Assembly: GCF_041224595.1 (NCBI RefSeq)
Contig: NZ_JBGFGN010000049.1
Span: 1-28,977, forward strand
Length of the DNA stretch: 28,977 nucleotides
Source of the DNA: Donghicola sp041224595
GTDB taxonomy: Bacteria > Pseudomonadota > Alphaproteobacteria > Rhodobacterales > Rhodobacteraceae
Direction: 5' to 3'
Numbering within the stretch: position 1 is the first letter of the stretch; each line of letters opens with the position of its first letter. The notes below the pieces were generated by a model that saw only the letters and a program-made list of their open reading frames with translations, ran no database searches and was not told the origin of the DNA. A program made the translations under genes and the position numbers. Of the stretch, positions 1 through 8,252 are shown piece after piece.

Positions 1-107
1 TTTCAGAGCTGTGCAGTGAACTGGGCGTGAAACCCGTCACCCTGTACCGATACGTCGATCCCAAAGGCAACCTGCGCGAATATGGAGAACGCGTCCTCGG
101 CGCTTAA
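1..107 (+). CDS. C-terminal end of a Hin/resolvase-like serine recombinase (partial at window edge)
   Basis: The frame starting at base 3 is open from the window edge to a TAA at 105-107 and encodes about 34 residues. They contain a helix-turn-helix-like stretch (LGVKPVTLYRYVDPKG, then LREYGERVLGA at the end). This resembles the DNA-binding tail of small serine recombinases (invertase/resolvase family). The catalytic N-terminal domain lies outside the window, so the family call rests on the tail alone. The stop codon is in the same frame as the RTX repeats that begin only about 15-20 bases later, which suggests that the recombinase was joined to, or inserted in, an RTX gene. It could instead be the end of a transposon-borne resolvase. 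Confidence 0.55.
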   Translation, partial: SELCSELGVKPVTLYRYVDPKGNLREYGERVLGA

Positions 108-164
108 GGTGTCATTCTGCACTCAGCCGGAGCAGACCCCATCATCGGTTCCGGCTTTGACGAT

Positions 165-920
165 GTGATCTACGCCGGTGCGACGGCTGCTAACGAAGCT
201 GACACCATCTCGGGTGGCGCAGGCGATGATATCATCGGTGGTAAAGGCGGCGCTGACGTTTTGACCGGAGATGCAGGCGACGACACCATTTTTGGAGGTG
301 CAGGTGCAGACAGCATCGACGGCGGCACAGATGATGACGTGATCTGGGCTGGTGCAGATGTGGATACTGTCGACGGCGGAACCGGAAACGATATCCTAGG
401 CGGCGGCGCAGGTGCAGACAGCATTTTGGGTGGCGAAGGCGACGACATCATCTACGCAGGTGCTGGTGAAGACAAAGACTACCTCAGCGGTGACGCGGGT
501 GCAGATACCATCTATGCAGGTGGCGGCAGCGATACCGTGCTCGGCGGCGAAGGCGACGACTTGCTCTTCAATGGCGCAGGTAGTGATACTGTAGTCGGAG
601 GTACAGGCGACGATACTATCTGGGGCGGCGGAGGCAATGACCTGTTGACCGGCGCTGCTGGCGACGACGTGTTCGCATTCGCCTCGGGCAACGGCAACGA
701 CACCATCACAGACTTCGACATTCTCAGTACCACAGCTGACGAAGGCGACGTTCTGGATCTGTCGGCGTTTGGTTTCGCAGATACTGCCGCAGTTCTGGCA
801 GCAACCTCGGAGGTTGGCGGCGATGCAACCATCGCAATCGCACCGGGTCAGACCATCACTCTGGATGGCGTGACCAAAGCTGCTCTGCAAGCTGCAACCG
901 ATGACTGGGTCACCGTCTAA
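165..920 (+). CDS. RTX calcium-binding protein, C-terminal part (probably 5'-truncated)
   Basis: About seventeen consecutive nonapeptide repeats of the GGxGxDxUx type fill residues 17-171 (for example GGAGDDIIG and GGEGDDLLF). One unit is 11 residues long. A domain with DVLDLSAFGF and a short hydrophobic C-terminus follows, typical of proteins secreted by type I systems. These repeats fold as a calcium-filled parallel beta-roll outside the cell. The only available start is a GTG at 165 inside a repeat-like segment, with no convincing ribosome binding site. Repeat-like sequence (SAGADPIIG, SGFDDVIYA) continues in frame upstream to about base 123, where it meets the stop of the recombinase fragment. 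No N-terminal functional domain is present. I read it as a truncated gene or a silent cassette, not a complete RTX protein. The partner exporter is probably the ABC/HlyD pair at 4173-7210. Confidence 0.75.
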   Translation: MIYAGATAANEADTISGGAGDDIIGGKGGADVLTGDAGDDTIFGGAGADSIDGGTDDDVIWAGADVDTVDGGTGNDILGGGAGADSILGGEGDDIIYAGAGEDKDYLSGDAGADTIYAGGGSDTVLGGEGDDLLFNGAGSDTVVGGTGDDTIWGGGGNDLLTGAAGDDVFAFASGNGNDTITDFDILSTTADEGDVLDLSAFGFADTAAVLAATSEVGGDATIAIAPGQTITLDGVTKAALQAATDDWVTV

Positions 921-944
921 TCAGCTTGTTGCTTAGCGATCTTC

Positions 945-969
945 AAAGGGGCTCTTCGGGGCCCCTTTT
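945..969 (+). terminator. Rho-independent terminator after the RTX gene
   Basis: A G/C-rich hairpin (AAAGGGGCTC, TTCG tetraloop, GGGCCCCTTT with one G-T pair) is followed by a T-run ending at 969. It begins 24 bases after the RTX stop. Stem, stable loop and T-tract together make this a convincing intrinsic terminator. Confidence 0.85.
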
Positions 970-1065
970 CTGTTGTCGATACGGCTCTCTGGGAAAGCTG
1001 CGGCATTGTCCAATCTAAGGTGATCCTGATAGTGCCTAAGCAACCTGTTTGCCCCACGAGGACCG

Positions 1066-1770
1066 ATGCTTCAGAAAACCGTGTTTGTGATCACCTATGG
1101 CCGGTCCGGATCAACCCTGCTGCAGAATATGTTCAATGCACTGCCCGGATATGTTCTACGCGGCGAGAATAACAACATTCTCTCGAGCCTCGTGCAGAGT
1201 TGGGAGGCTCTGAGGCAGTTTTCGCCCGAACAGATCGCGCGCATGAAAATCGCGGGGCCTTTGCCGTCGGGACCGCATCAGCCTTGGTTCGGGTACGAAG
1301 GCATTGATCCGGATCAGTTCGGTCAGGACCTTGCGCAGGTGTTCACCCAGCGGGTGCTGCGCCCCGATGCGGACACCCGAGTGGCAGGGTTCAAAGAGAT
1401 CCGGTGGCATCAGGACCCTGAGCTTTTCATGCCGATGCTAGAGTTTCTGAAGCGGTTCATGCCGGACGCGCGGTTCATTTTTAACACCCGAAATCACGCG
1501 CAAGTCTGCCGGTCAGGATGGTGGAAAACTATGCCCGAAGCAGAGGTGCGCGCAGAGTTGGAAGCGGCCGAAGGGCTGTACCGCACGTGGCAGGCGGCCC
1601 ATCCCGAGTGCAGCCTTGCGATGCATTACAATGACTACGTCACCTCGCCCGAGGCATGGCGGCCATTGTTCGCGTTCCTTGAGGAGCCGTTCGAAGGCGC
1701 GCTGGTCGAAGAGATCCTGAGCCGAAAGCTGATGCACATGAAGTGGAAGGGCGCCAAGAAACAGGGCTAG
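1066..1770 (+). CDS. Sulfotransferase family protein
   Basis: This is a 234-residue protein that begins with a beta-strand and the P-loop YGRSGSTLLQ at residues 11-20. That is the 5'-phosphosulfate-binding loop of PAPS-dependent sulfotransferases. A second segment, RFIFNTRNHAQVCRSGWW in the middle of the protein, fits the 3'-phosphate-binding element (Arg, then Ser). The expected role is transfer of sulfate from PAPS to a hydroxyl on a carbohydrate or other acceptor; the acceptor cannot be read from the sequence. The ATG at 1066 has a GAGGA-type ribosome site just upstream. The gene follows the RTX terminator and is convergent with the glycosyltransferase at 1783-3867, only 12 bases away. It may modify the RTX protein or a shared surface glycan (inference). 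Confidence 0.75.
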   Translation: MLQKTVFVITYGRSGSTLLQNMFNALPGYVLRGENNNILSSLVQSWEALRQFSPEQIARMKIAGPLPSGPHQPWFGYEGIDPDQFGQDLAQVFTQRVLRPDADTRVAGFKEIRWHQDPELFMPMLEFLKRFMPDARFIFNTRNHAQVCRSGWWKTMPEAEVRAELEAAEGLYRTWQAAHPECSLAMHYNDYVTSPEAWRPLFAFLEEPFEGALVEEILSRKLMHMKWKGAKKQG

Positions 1771-1782
1771 GGACCCTGCCCT
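1763..1782. terminator. Possible bidirectional hairpin between convergent genes
   Basis: AGGGC at 1763-1767 pairs with GCCCT at 1778-1782, with a short inner stem and one bulged base. The hairpin fills the 12-bp gap between two convergent genes and spans the end of the upstream one. There is only a short T-rich stretch on the plus strand (TTATGTTT), so termination activity is uncertain. Confidence 0.35.
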
Positions 1783-3867
1783 TTATGTTTCTCGCGGTGG
1801 GCGCGGGCCGAAGATAGCTTCCCACCCCTGCTCGCGTTTGAGCATTTCTTTGGTCGCCAGACCTGGCAAGGCCAGTAGCCGCTCTGGGTCAGAAAGATCA
1901 AAGAGTTCAATTCCTTGGGCATAAGTCGCATGTCCGACGCAGGCATCCTCGAGGCCCACGACAGGCATGGCAAAGAAGGTCTGCATAGCAAGGTACATGT
2001 AGGTACAGGCGGCTAGTCCTTCGGGACCCAGGATGTAGCCATGCCCACCGGCCGCATATTCCCGCGGGAGCGGATACTGATAGCCCCGCGCCTCGATCAG
2101 AGGGTCGGCGCATTTGCCAAGGTGCCAGCCATGCCACTGGCTGTGATGCTGATCGGCCCCGACAAGGCGCCCCGCATAGGCGGCCTTGGTATCTGCGACC
2201 TGCTGGAGGCATGCTGCAAAAGCGGTCGGATCGTCGAGCACTAGGTTGTCGTCAATTTTCACCACCAGCTCCGGCTTGGCCAAGAGGTCCAGCAACATGA
2301 AGGCATAGAACAGTTTGCGATGCAGACTCTCGTAATTGTCGGGGGTCGGGACTCGCAGGATTTGACCGTCATACGCCAGAGAGAGCGGGGTTTCATGCTC
2401 TGTATGTTGGCTGTTTTGCCCCATCAGGATGATGTGGTGATAGGGGCCATCTAACCTTTTGAAGGAGGCGATCGTGTCTAGGGTGTCTTGGAGACGCGGC
2501 CTGCAACTGGTGTGCAGGATCACCCGTTTGCCCGCACAATCAGCACGCAGGCGGGACACGGCCTCGGGATGCGCCATGCCGAGAAGGGCCGTCAGAAACT
2601 CTTTGAGGTATCCGTTTCGGGGAAAAAGGGAAAAGCAGTCCCGTATTTCGGAGAACCGCTGGAGCAACGCCTGAGGGTCTGTTTCGCCCTGCCAAGACTG
2701 TAGCTTTGCCAAATGGGCCTCTGCGCCAGACACCGCAAACCGCAGGTTGTGGTACATGGGACGTTCCCAGCGCAGATCGCGCCCGGCATTGGTGATGTGA
2801 TGGGCCAATCCCGCGGTGAAGTCCCCCACAAGCTGCGAGGACCGATCCAGCAGATGCGAGAGCGCGTCCGACATCGGGTCCGTCTCAGTGGGCATCACTG
2901 CAGTGGGCTGCGGGTCCTGCTGATGCGACATTGCCCGTGCAAGGTTCCTTTGGACGCGCTGCACGGCCCGCTTCAGCAGAGGAGGTCGCGCTTGCGGTGT
3001 TGGAGTGGGCAGCGCCTCGTCAAAAAACGCCTTCAGGCGCGTATCGCAGTCCAGAACCCGCGCATACCGGCCGATATCGATCTCTTCGGGGGTGAGGCTC
3101 AACTCGGCCCAGAACTGGTTCAGGCCCGCATCGTCGTTGGTCAGCTGGCTGTAATGCGTGCGCCACGTCCCGCCAATCACAGGAGAGAGCGCCGTATTGC
3201 GGGCGTAAGCCGCCCCGCCCAAGCGGATTTTGGACTCGTATTGCGCCAAGCTACGGAACGGGAAGTGCAGGATACGCAGGCGGGTTCCGGCGGTTTCGAC
3301 CGTGCCAATCAGGCCTTCGACGGCGTGGTTGCCTTGGGACACCGTGACCTCGGCACTGGCACGGTGCAGGACTTTGGGCGGCAAGGGGTGGCCCGTCACA
3401 TTCAGGCTCTGGCGCTCGAACATCGTGGTATGGCGCGGATGGCTGCGCCCTTCGAGCGGAGCCTCTGCAGGGCATGTCACCACCGCATTGTGGCGCTCGA
3501 CCGAGAGGGCCGCCGTCTCGGGCAGCAAAGCCGACAGCAGGGTTTTCAGATCACCCGTCTCGGGCATCCAGAATTCGTCGGCGTCATTGTTGATCACCCA
3601 ATCCGCCCTGTGCTGGGTGGCGGCGCGGCGAGCCATGCCAGTGACCCACTCCCACTGGTTATAGGTGTCCTCGGTCTGAAGCAGGTAGTCGATCTCGACC
3701 TCGGATGACAGATCCTTCAGGATCTGCGGCGTGTCATCGGTCGAGAGGTTGTCCATGACGATAAAACTGTCCACGCCCATGGCACGATGAAAGCGGATGT
3801 TCTCTGCGATGATGTCTTCTTCGTTACGCACCAGCAGCGTCATGACAATCTTGGGCTGGATGGACAC
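1783..3867 (-). CDS. Two-domain glycosyltransferase: GT2-like N-terminus plus GT31/galactosyltransferase-like C-terminus
   Basis: I place the start at the GTG at 3867 because a strong GGAGGG ribosome site lies four to eight bases upstream. A longer reading to 3912 would add 15 residues without such a site. The 694-residue protein opens with IVMTLLVRNEEDIIAENIRFH and a nucleotide-binding pattern NLSTDDT. It then has an acidic metal-binding motif NDADEFW at residues 94-100, typical of the Glyco_tranf_2_4 branch of GT2. From about residue 455 a second domain starts (VILHTSCRPR) with KIDDN at 537-541, AAGGHGYIL near 603-611 and GLEDACVG near 638. This order of motifs recalls GT31 beta-1,3-galactosyl/GlcNAc transferases. 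Sugar donors and acceptors are unknown. It sits between an RTX gene and a type I exporter. Confidence 0.7.
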   Translation of the reverse strand: MSIQPKIVMTLLVRNEEDIIAENIRFHRAMGVDSFIVMDNLSTDDTPQILKDLSSEVEIDYLLQTEDTYNQWEWVTGMARRAATQHRADWVINNDADEFWMPETGDLKTLLSALLPETAALSVERHNAVVTCPAEAPLEGRSHPRHTTMFERQSLNVTGHPLPPKVLHRASAEVTVSQGNHAVEGLIGTVETAGTRLRILHFPFRSLAQYESKIRLGGAAYARNTALSPVIGGTWRTHYSQLTNDDAGLNQFWAELSLTPEEIDIGRYARVLDCDTRLKAFFDEALPTPTPQARPPLLKRAVQRVQRNLARAMSHQQDPQPTAVMPTETDPMSDALSHLLDRSSQLVGDFTAGLAHHITNAGRDLRWERPMYHNLRFAVSGAEAHLAKLQSWQGETDPQALLQRFSEIRDCFSLFPRNGYLKEFLTALLGMAHPEAVSRLRADCAGKRVILHTSCRPRLQDTLDTIASFKRLDGPYHHIILMGQNSQHTEHETPLSLAYDGQILRVPTPDNYESLHRKLFYAFMLLDLLAKPELVVKIDDNLVLDDPTAFAACLQQVADTKAAYAGRLVGADQHHSQWHGWHLGKCADPLIEARGYQYPLPREYAAGGHGYILGPEGLAACTYMYLAMQTFFAMPVVGLEDACVGHATYAQGIELFDLSDPERLLALPGLATKEMLKREQGWEAIFGPRPPRET

Positions 3868-4172
3868 GGGCACCCTCCTCAATCGCGAGTGTGGAACAGC
3901 ACCGGCACCCAAGGCGGCACTGGCAAGAACGTAGCACGCGCTTCATGCAGGTTTTTCCCTATCGAAACCAGACCAAATCAAGGGCTGCTTCACATGGCAC
4001 AGCAAGGAATTCCCGAAGGCATTCACAACAACTTAGGCTTTTAATAATAGGGATTTTGGCCCATAGATGCGCGATAATAGCCAGAGCGCGCCCCCTTTCT
4101 AATGTTCCAAGGCGCGGATCGGCTCCTGTGGGTGGGTTGAAACTTGGATCAAAAAGAAAATATCCCCGGATC
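3868..4172. promoter_or_regulatory. Divergent intergenic region, 305 bp
   Basis: This gap separates the minus-strand glycosyltransferase from the plus-strand ABC exporter and must hold promoters for both. The part from about 4030 to 4080 is AT-rich (cttttaataataggg). I cannot assign convincing -35/-10 pairs or an operator. An open frame runs through it toward the exporter, but its residues do not look like an exporter N-terminus, so I treat it as non-coding. Confidence 0.4.
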
Positions 4173-5909
4173 ATGATACAGTCACTTTTGAAACCTGGAT
4201 ACGACGAGCTTGCCGAGGTCCGTCGTCGCAGCAGACATCTTTACTGGATCACCGCGATCTTCAGTTTCTTTGTGAACCTGCTGATGTTGACCGGCCCACT
4301 GTACATGCTGCAGGTCTATGACCGCGTTCTTGGTGGACGGTCCGAGGCGACATTGGTCGCGCTCTCGCTTCTGGTGGTGTTCCTCTACAGCCTGATGGGC
4401 ATTCTGGATTATGCCCGCGGGCGTCTGCTGTCCCGTATCGGGGCACGGTTTCAAGCCAGCCTTGATCGGCGTGTCTTTGACGCGATGATCCGCCGCTCTG
4501 CGGTCGCCAAAGATCCTGTGGCTCAAACTGGTCTCTCTGATCTGGAATCCGTCCAGCGCCTGATTTCGTCCCCCGTGGTCGGGGCGGCGTTCGACATGCC
4601 TTGGTCGCCCATCTTCCTGGCAGGGATTGCCCTGTTCCACCCTTGGCTCGGCATTCTGGCGCTGGTCGGCGGCGCGGTGCTGGTCGTGATCGCCCTGATC
4701 AACCAGGTGGCCAGCAAGAACCCCATGCAAAAGGCAACCGCTTCGGGGCACAAAGCGAACCTCATGTCCGAGGAAATCCGCAACGAAGCCGAGATGATCC
4801 AGTCCATGGGGATGCGCAAAGCCGCATTCCTGCGCTGGCAGAAGGGCCGCAACGAGGCCCTGTCCGACAACGTGGCGGCCAGCGACACCTCTGGCGGCTT
4901 CACGGTCCTGACCAAAACCCTGCGCCTGTTCCTGCAATCGGCGATGCTGGGTCTTGGTGCCTACTTGGTGCTGACCGAAGGCCTGTCCCCCGGCGCGATG
5001 ATCGCCAGCTCGATCCTAATGGGCCGCGCTCTGGCCCCGATCGAACTGGCGCTGGGTCAGTGGGCACTGGTGCAACGCGCCATGAAGGGCTGGCACAACA
5101 TGGCCGAGCTGCTGGCCAAAGTCCGCCCCGAACAGGAACGGACCGCCCTGCCCAAGCCCAAAGCCATGCTCGAGGTCCAGAACCTTGTTGTGGCAGCCCC
5201 CGGCGAAAAGACGCCCCAGCTGCGCAACGTGTCGTTCCGAATCCAACCCGGCCAAGCGGTCGGTATCATCGGCCCGTCAGGCTCTGGCAAATCAACCCTT
5301 GCGAAGGCGCTGACCGGTGCGTGGAAGCCTGCCAGCGGCACCGTTCGTCTGGATGGGGCATCGCTAGACCAGTACGATCCAGATGTCTTGGGGCGCCATA
5401 TCGGCTACCTGCCCCAGCGCGTACAGCTCTTTGAGGGCACCATCGCACAGAACATCGCGCGCCTGTCGAACGAGCCGGATGCCGAAAAGGTCGTCCGCGC
5501 CGCGCAAAAAGCCGCCGCGCATAACCTGATCGTCAAATTCCCCGATGGCTATGACACTCAGGTCAGCCCCGGTGGCGGACGTCTCTCTGGTGGCCAGATG
5601 CAGCGCGTCGCTCTGGCCCGTGCCCTCTATGATGATCCTGTGATTGTCATTCTGGACGAGCCGAACTCGAACCTCGACAACGAAGGCTCGATGGCTCTGA
5701 ACCACGCGATCAAGCAAATGAAATCCGAAGGCAAGTCGGTCATGATCATGGCCCACCGCCCCGCGGCCATTCAGGAATGCGAAATGCTTCTGGTCATTGA
5801 TAATGGCGTCCAAACCGCTTTTGGCCCCAAAGACGAAGTGCTGCAGAAAATGGTCACCAACCATCAAACCATCCGTCAGGCTCCGAAATCCGCAGGAGGC
5901 GTCCAATGA
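4173..5909 (+). CDS. Type I secretion system permease/ATPase (PrtD/HlyB-type ABC exporter)
   Basis: From the ATG at 4173 the protein has 578 residues, the usual size for PrtD-like exporters lacking the N-terminal peptidase-like domain. The membrane domain starts with FSFFVNLLMLTGPLYMLQVYDRVL, a hallmark of this family. The nucleotide-binding domain carries Walker A GPSGSGKST (367-375), signature LSGGQ (471-475), Walker B VIVILDEP (Asp495-Glu496) and the switch His at 528. The protein would be the inner-membrane motor that drives RTX proteins directly from cytoplasm to outside. An in-frame extension back to 3891 is possible but lacks family character. The next gene overlaps it by four bases (ATGA), indicating translational coupling. 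A TolC-type outer-membrane partner is not in the window. Confidence 0.93.
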   Translation: MIQSLLKPGYDELAEVRRRSRHLYWITAIFSFFVNLLMLTGPLYMLQVYDRVLGGRSEATLVALSLLVVFLYSLMGILDYARGRLLSRIGARFQASLDRRVFDAMIRRSAVAKDPVAQTGLSDLESVQRLISSPVVGAAFDMPWSPIFLAGIALFHPWLGILALVGGAVLVVIALINQVASKNPMQKATASGHKANLMSEEIRNEAEMIQSMGMRKAAFLRWQKGRNEALSDNVAASDTSGGFTVLTKTLRLFLQSAMLGLGAYLVLTEGLSPGAMIASSILMGRALAPIELALGQWALVQRAMKGWHNMAELLAKVRPEQERTALPKPKAMLEVQNLVVAAPGEKTPQLRNVSFRIQPGQAVGIIGPSGSGKSTLAKALTGAWKPASGTVRLDGASLDQYDPDVLGRHIGYLPQRVQLFEGTIAQNIARLSNEPDAEKVVRAAQKAAAHNLIVKFPDGYDTQVSPGGGRLSGGQMQRVALARALYDDPVIVILDEPNSNLDNEGSMALNHAIKQMKSEGKSVMIMAHRPAAIQECEMLLVIDNGVQTAFGPKDEVLQKMVTNHQTIRQAPKSAGGVQ

Positions 5910-7210
5910 GCGTCGAACGTGACTGGTCTGTCCGCAAACCCATGATTATCGGGCTCATCGGACTGCTCATCCTAGTGGGTGGTTTTGGCTCTTGGGCCGT
6001 TATGGCCTCGATTTCGGGGGCTGTGATTGCCTCGGGCCGCATTGAGGTGGATCGAAACCGTCAGGTCGTCCAGCATCTGGACGGCGGGATCGTCTCTGAA
6101 ATTCTGGTAGACGAAGGCGATACCGTTGCCGAAGGCGACGTTCTGATCCGTCTGGATCCCAACGAATTGCGCTCGAACCTTCTGATCACCGAAGGGCAGC
6201 TGTTCGAACTGATGGCCCGCCGCGGCCGCCTGGTCGCCGAGATCGAAGAAGCCGACGAGATCACCTTTGACGAGGACCTTCTGGCGGCCGCCAAGGACCG
6301 CCCCGAGATCGAAGATCTGATCGAAGGTCAACGGCGCCTGTTCCAGGCCCGCCGCGAGTCCGTCGACCGCGAGATTGAACAGCTCGAAAAGCGCACCAGC
6401 CAGATCCGCGAGCAAATCGTCGGCATCAAGGCGCAGCAGGATGCGGCCCGTAATCAGCTGGAACTGGTCGAGCAGGAACTACAGAACCAGACCGCTCTGC
6501 TGGACCGCGGCTTGGCTCAGGCCAGCACCGTGCTGAACCTGCGCCGCGTTCAGGCCGATCTCGCCGGCTCTTTGGGGGAATTGATCGCCGAAGAAGCGCA
6601 ATCCGAAGGCCGTATCACCGAAATGGATATCGAAATCCTGAAACTCGGCACGACCCAGCGCGAAGAAGCCATCACCCGCCTGCGCGACCTGCAATACCGC
6701 GAGTTGGAACTGGCCGAGACACGCCGCTCTCTGAAGGAAAAGCTGAACCGTCTCGACATCACCGCCCCTGTGTCCGGCATCGTCTACGGCCTCGAGGTGC
6801 ATACCCCCCGCTCTGTGATCCAGTCGGCCGCACCTGTGCTCTATCTCGTGCCCCAAGACCGCCCCCTGATCATCGCCGCACAGGTCAGCACCACTGACAT
6901 CGACGAGCTTTTCGTTGGGCAAGACGTGGCTCTGCGCTTCTCGGCCCTGGATCAGCGCAAAACCCCCGAGCTGTTCGGCACAGTCCATCTGGTCTCTGCG
7001 GACGCTTTCGAGGACGAACGCACCCGCCAGTCCTACTACCGCGCGGAAATCGAGCTGAACGAGGGCGAGCTAGAACGCCTGCCAAGCAACACCCAGCTCA
7101 TCCCCGGCATGCCCGTCGAAGCCTATCTGAAAACAGCAGATCATTCGCCCATGACCTACTTGCTGAAGCCGTTTATGGACTATTTTGTCAAAGCTTTTCG
7201 CGAAACGTAA
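5906..7210 (+). CDS. HlyD-family type I secretion periplasmic adaptor (membrane fusion protein)
   Basis: This 434-residue protein has a short cytoplasmic N-terminus and one membrane segment at about residues 13-36 (MIIGLIGLLILVGGFGSWAVM). A lipoyl/barrel half follows (GRIEVDRNRQVVQHLDGGIVSEILVDEGDTV). A long charged coiled-coil stretch covers roughly 110-280, and then the second half of the barrel-lipoyl fold (LDITAPVSGIVYGLEVHT). The C-terminus has the LIPGMPVEAYLKT pattern common to HlyD/PrtE proteins. It would bridge the ABC exporter and a TolC-like channel across the periplasm. Its start overlaps the exporter stop in ATGA, so the two are one operon. RTX proteins are the expected substrates. 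Confidence 0.93.
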   Translation: MSVERDWSVRKPMIIGLIGLLILVGGFGSWAVMASISGAVIASGRIEVDRNRQVVQHLDGGIVSEILVDEGDTVAEGDVLIRLDPNELRSNLLITEGQLFELMARRGRLVAEIEEADEITFDEDLLAAAKDRPEIEDLIEGQRRLFQARRESVDREIEQLEKRTSQIREQIVGIKAQQDAARNQLELVEQELQNQTALLDRGLAQASTVLNLRRVQADLAGSLGELIAEEAQSEGRITEMDIEILKLGTTQREEAITRLRDLQYRELELAETRRSLKEKLNRLDITAPVSGIVYGLEVHTPRSVIQSAAPVLYLVPQDRPLIIAAQVSTTDIDELFVGQDVALRFSALDQRKTPELFGTVHLVSADAFEDERTRQSYYRAEIELNEGELERLPSNTQLIPGMPVEAYLKTADHSPMTYLLKPFMDYFVKAFRET

Positions 7211-7321
7211 AGGCAGTCACATGGCACGAAATCTACGTTGGTCGATGCAGTGCGCGTGTCTTAGTAAAGCATGCTTTGCACTTCAGCATCACGCACAAAC
7301 TTAAGTGGAGCATCCGAACCT

Positions 7322-8209
7322 ATGCAAGGTAAACGCACATTCTCTGTTATAGGAAACTGCCAAGCTCCCTATTTGGCGAACGCGCTTCTTTCAAATAAAG
7401 ACTTCAATGATCAATATACTTGGGTAAAGATACCACCCATTCATCTCATTCAACGATCTGATATTCACACATATTTTGAAAAATTGAAGGAGTTGGATCT
7501 CGTCATACATCAACCAGTCGTAGACAAGAAACGCTTTAGCGAATTTGAGACAGGAAATTTAAGAAACCAGTTAACTGAAACCCTAACGCTAATTTGCATC
7601 CCATCATGCTACTTTAATGGGTACTTTCCTACAATTTCCACCGTAAGCGGTATAAAAACACCTGCTGATTCAGTACATGACATGGGGGTATTCCACGCCT
7701 TTGATTTAGGGATACCGATCCAGAAAACTGTAGAGCTGCTCTATCAAAAGAATATCTTCTATAATCGCTATTACACAGAAAGATGGCAGTCTGCAGTAAC
7801 GGCGCTGCAACAGCGAGAAATCGACGCTGCCGTGGACATTGAAGTGTCTAATTTCATAAATGAGACGGGCAGACATGAAATTCTCATGAATCAATTCAAT
7901 CATCCAAAAAAGAAAATCTTCAAATTCCTGTCTGAAAAAATTTGCGAGACCTTAGGAATCGAGCAGAGCGAAACAAGGCCTCAAAAAGACTTGGACAATA
8001 TCATCTGGCCTGTTTTACCATGGGTAAAAGATGAGCTTCGGATACATTCCCAAGAAAGTGAAAAACTAATTGTCAGAGGCACCGAAGTTAGCTGGGAGGA
8101 ATTTGTTTCTGGATCCTTCAAATCCTACCAAAATATGCCAGCGATCCAACGCAATGCATGCGTGAAGAGGAATACACAAGTACGGTCTCTGCTAGAAGAA
8201 GCCCTCTGA
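7322..8209 (+). CDS. WcbI-like polysaccharide biosynthesis protein (putative acetyltransferase)
   Basis: The protein (295 residues from the ATG at 7322) starts with TFSVIGNCQAPYLANAL. The GNCQ motif at this position is the main signature of the WcbI family, named after a Burkholderia capsule gene and proposed to be an acetyltransferase. The later IPSCYFNGYFPTIS segment also fits. An in-frame ATG at 7271 would add 17 residues that do not resemble the family, and a GGAG sequence 11 bases before 7322 supports the later start. The gene is AT-rich compared with the exporter operon upstream and so may have a different origin. It converges with the sulfotransferase at 8251-8892. Its role in modifying a surface glycan is inferred from family and context. 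Confidence 0.65.
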   Translation: MQGKRTFSVIGNCQAPYLANALLSNKDFNDQYTWVKIPPIHLIQRSDIHTYFEKLKELDLVIHQPVVDKKRFSEFETGNLRNQLTETLTLICIPSCYFNGYFPTISTVSGIKTPADSVHDMGVFHAFDLGIPIQKTVELLYQKNIFYNRYYTERWQSAVTALQQREIDAAVDIEVSNFINETGRHEILMNQFNHPKKKIFKFLSEKICETLGIEQSETRPQKDLDNIIWPVLPWVKDELRIHSQESEKLIVRGTEVSWEEFVSGSFKSYQNMPAIQRNACVKRNTQVRSLLEEAL

Positions 8210-8226
8210 TCCGTATAACTATATTC

Positions 8227-8252
8227 GAGGCTATCCCTTGTTAAGATACCTC
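8227..8252. terminator. Possible bidirectional hairpin between convergent genes
   Basis: GAGG-C-TATC at 8227-8235 pairs with GATACCTC at 8245-8252, leaving one bulged C and a nine-base loop. It sits in the 41-bp gap between two convergent stop codons. There is no clear T-tract, so this is only a candidate terminator. Confidence 0.35.

Noticed and set aside
165..920. RTX repeats as a DNA satellite or recombination array
   Set aside because: The periodicity follows the nine-residue protein repeat with diverged codons. There is no exact DNA repeat long enough to suggest a separate element.
2713..3708. Plus-strand open frame of 331 codons opposite the two-domain glycosyltransferase
   Set aside because: Antisense shadow in GC-rich coding DNA; the minus-strand gene has clear catalytic motifs.
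3891..4172. N-terminal extension of the ABC exporter
   Set aside because: The frame is open but the extra 94 residues are unlike exporter N-termini and overlap the divergent promoter region. The ATG at 4173 gives the usual family start.
7193..7209. TTTCGCGAAA at the end of the HlyD gene as another ParB site
   Set aside because: It is shorter, lacks the CGCGCG centre and lies in coding sequence; it does not match the repeated 20-bp palindrome.
7266..7277. 12-bp palindrome AAAGCATGCTTT before the WcbI-like gene
   Set aside because: Such a short palindrome is easily found by chance in a 29-kb window and has no second copy or clear context.
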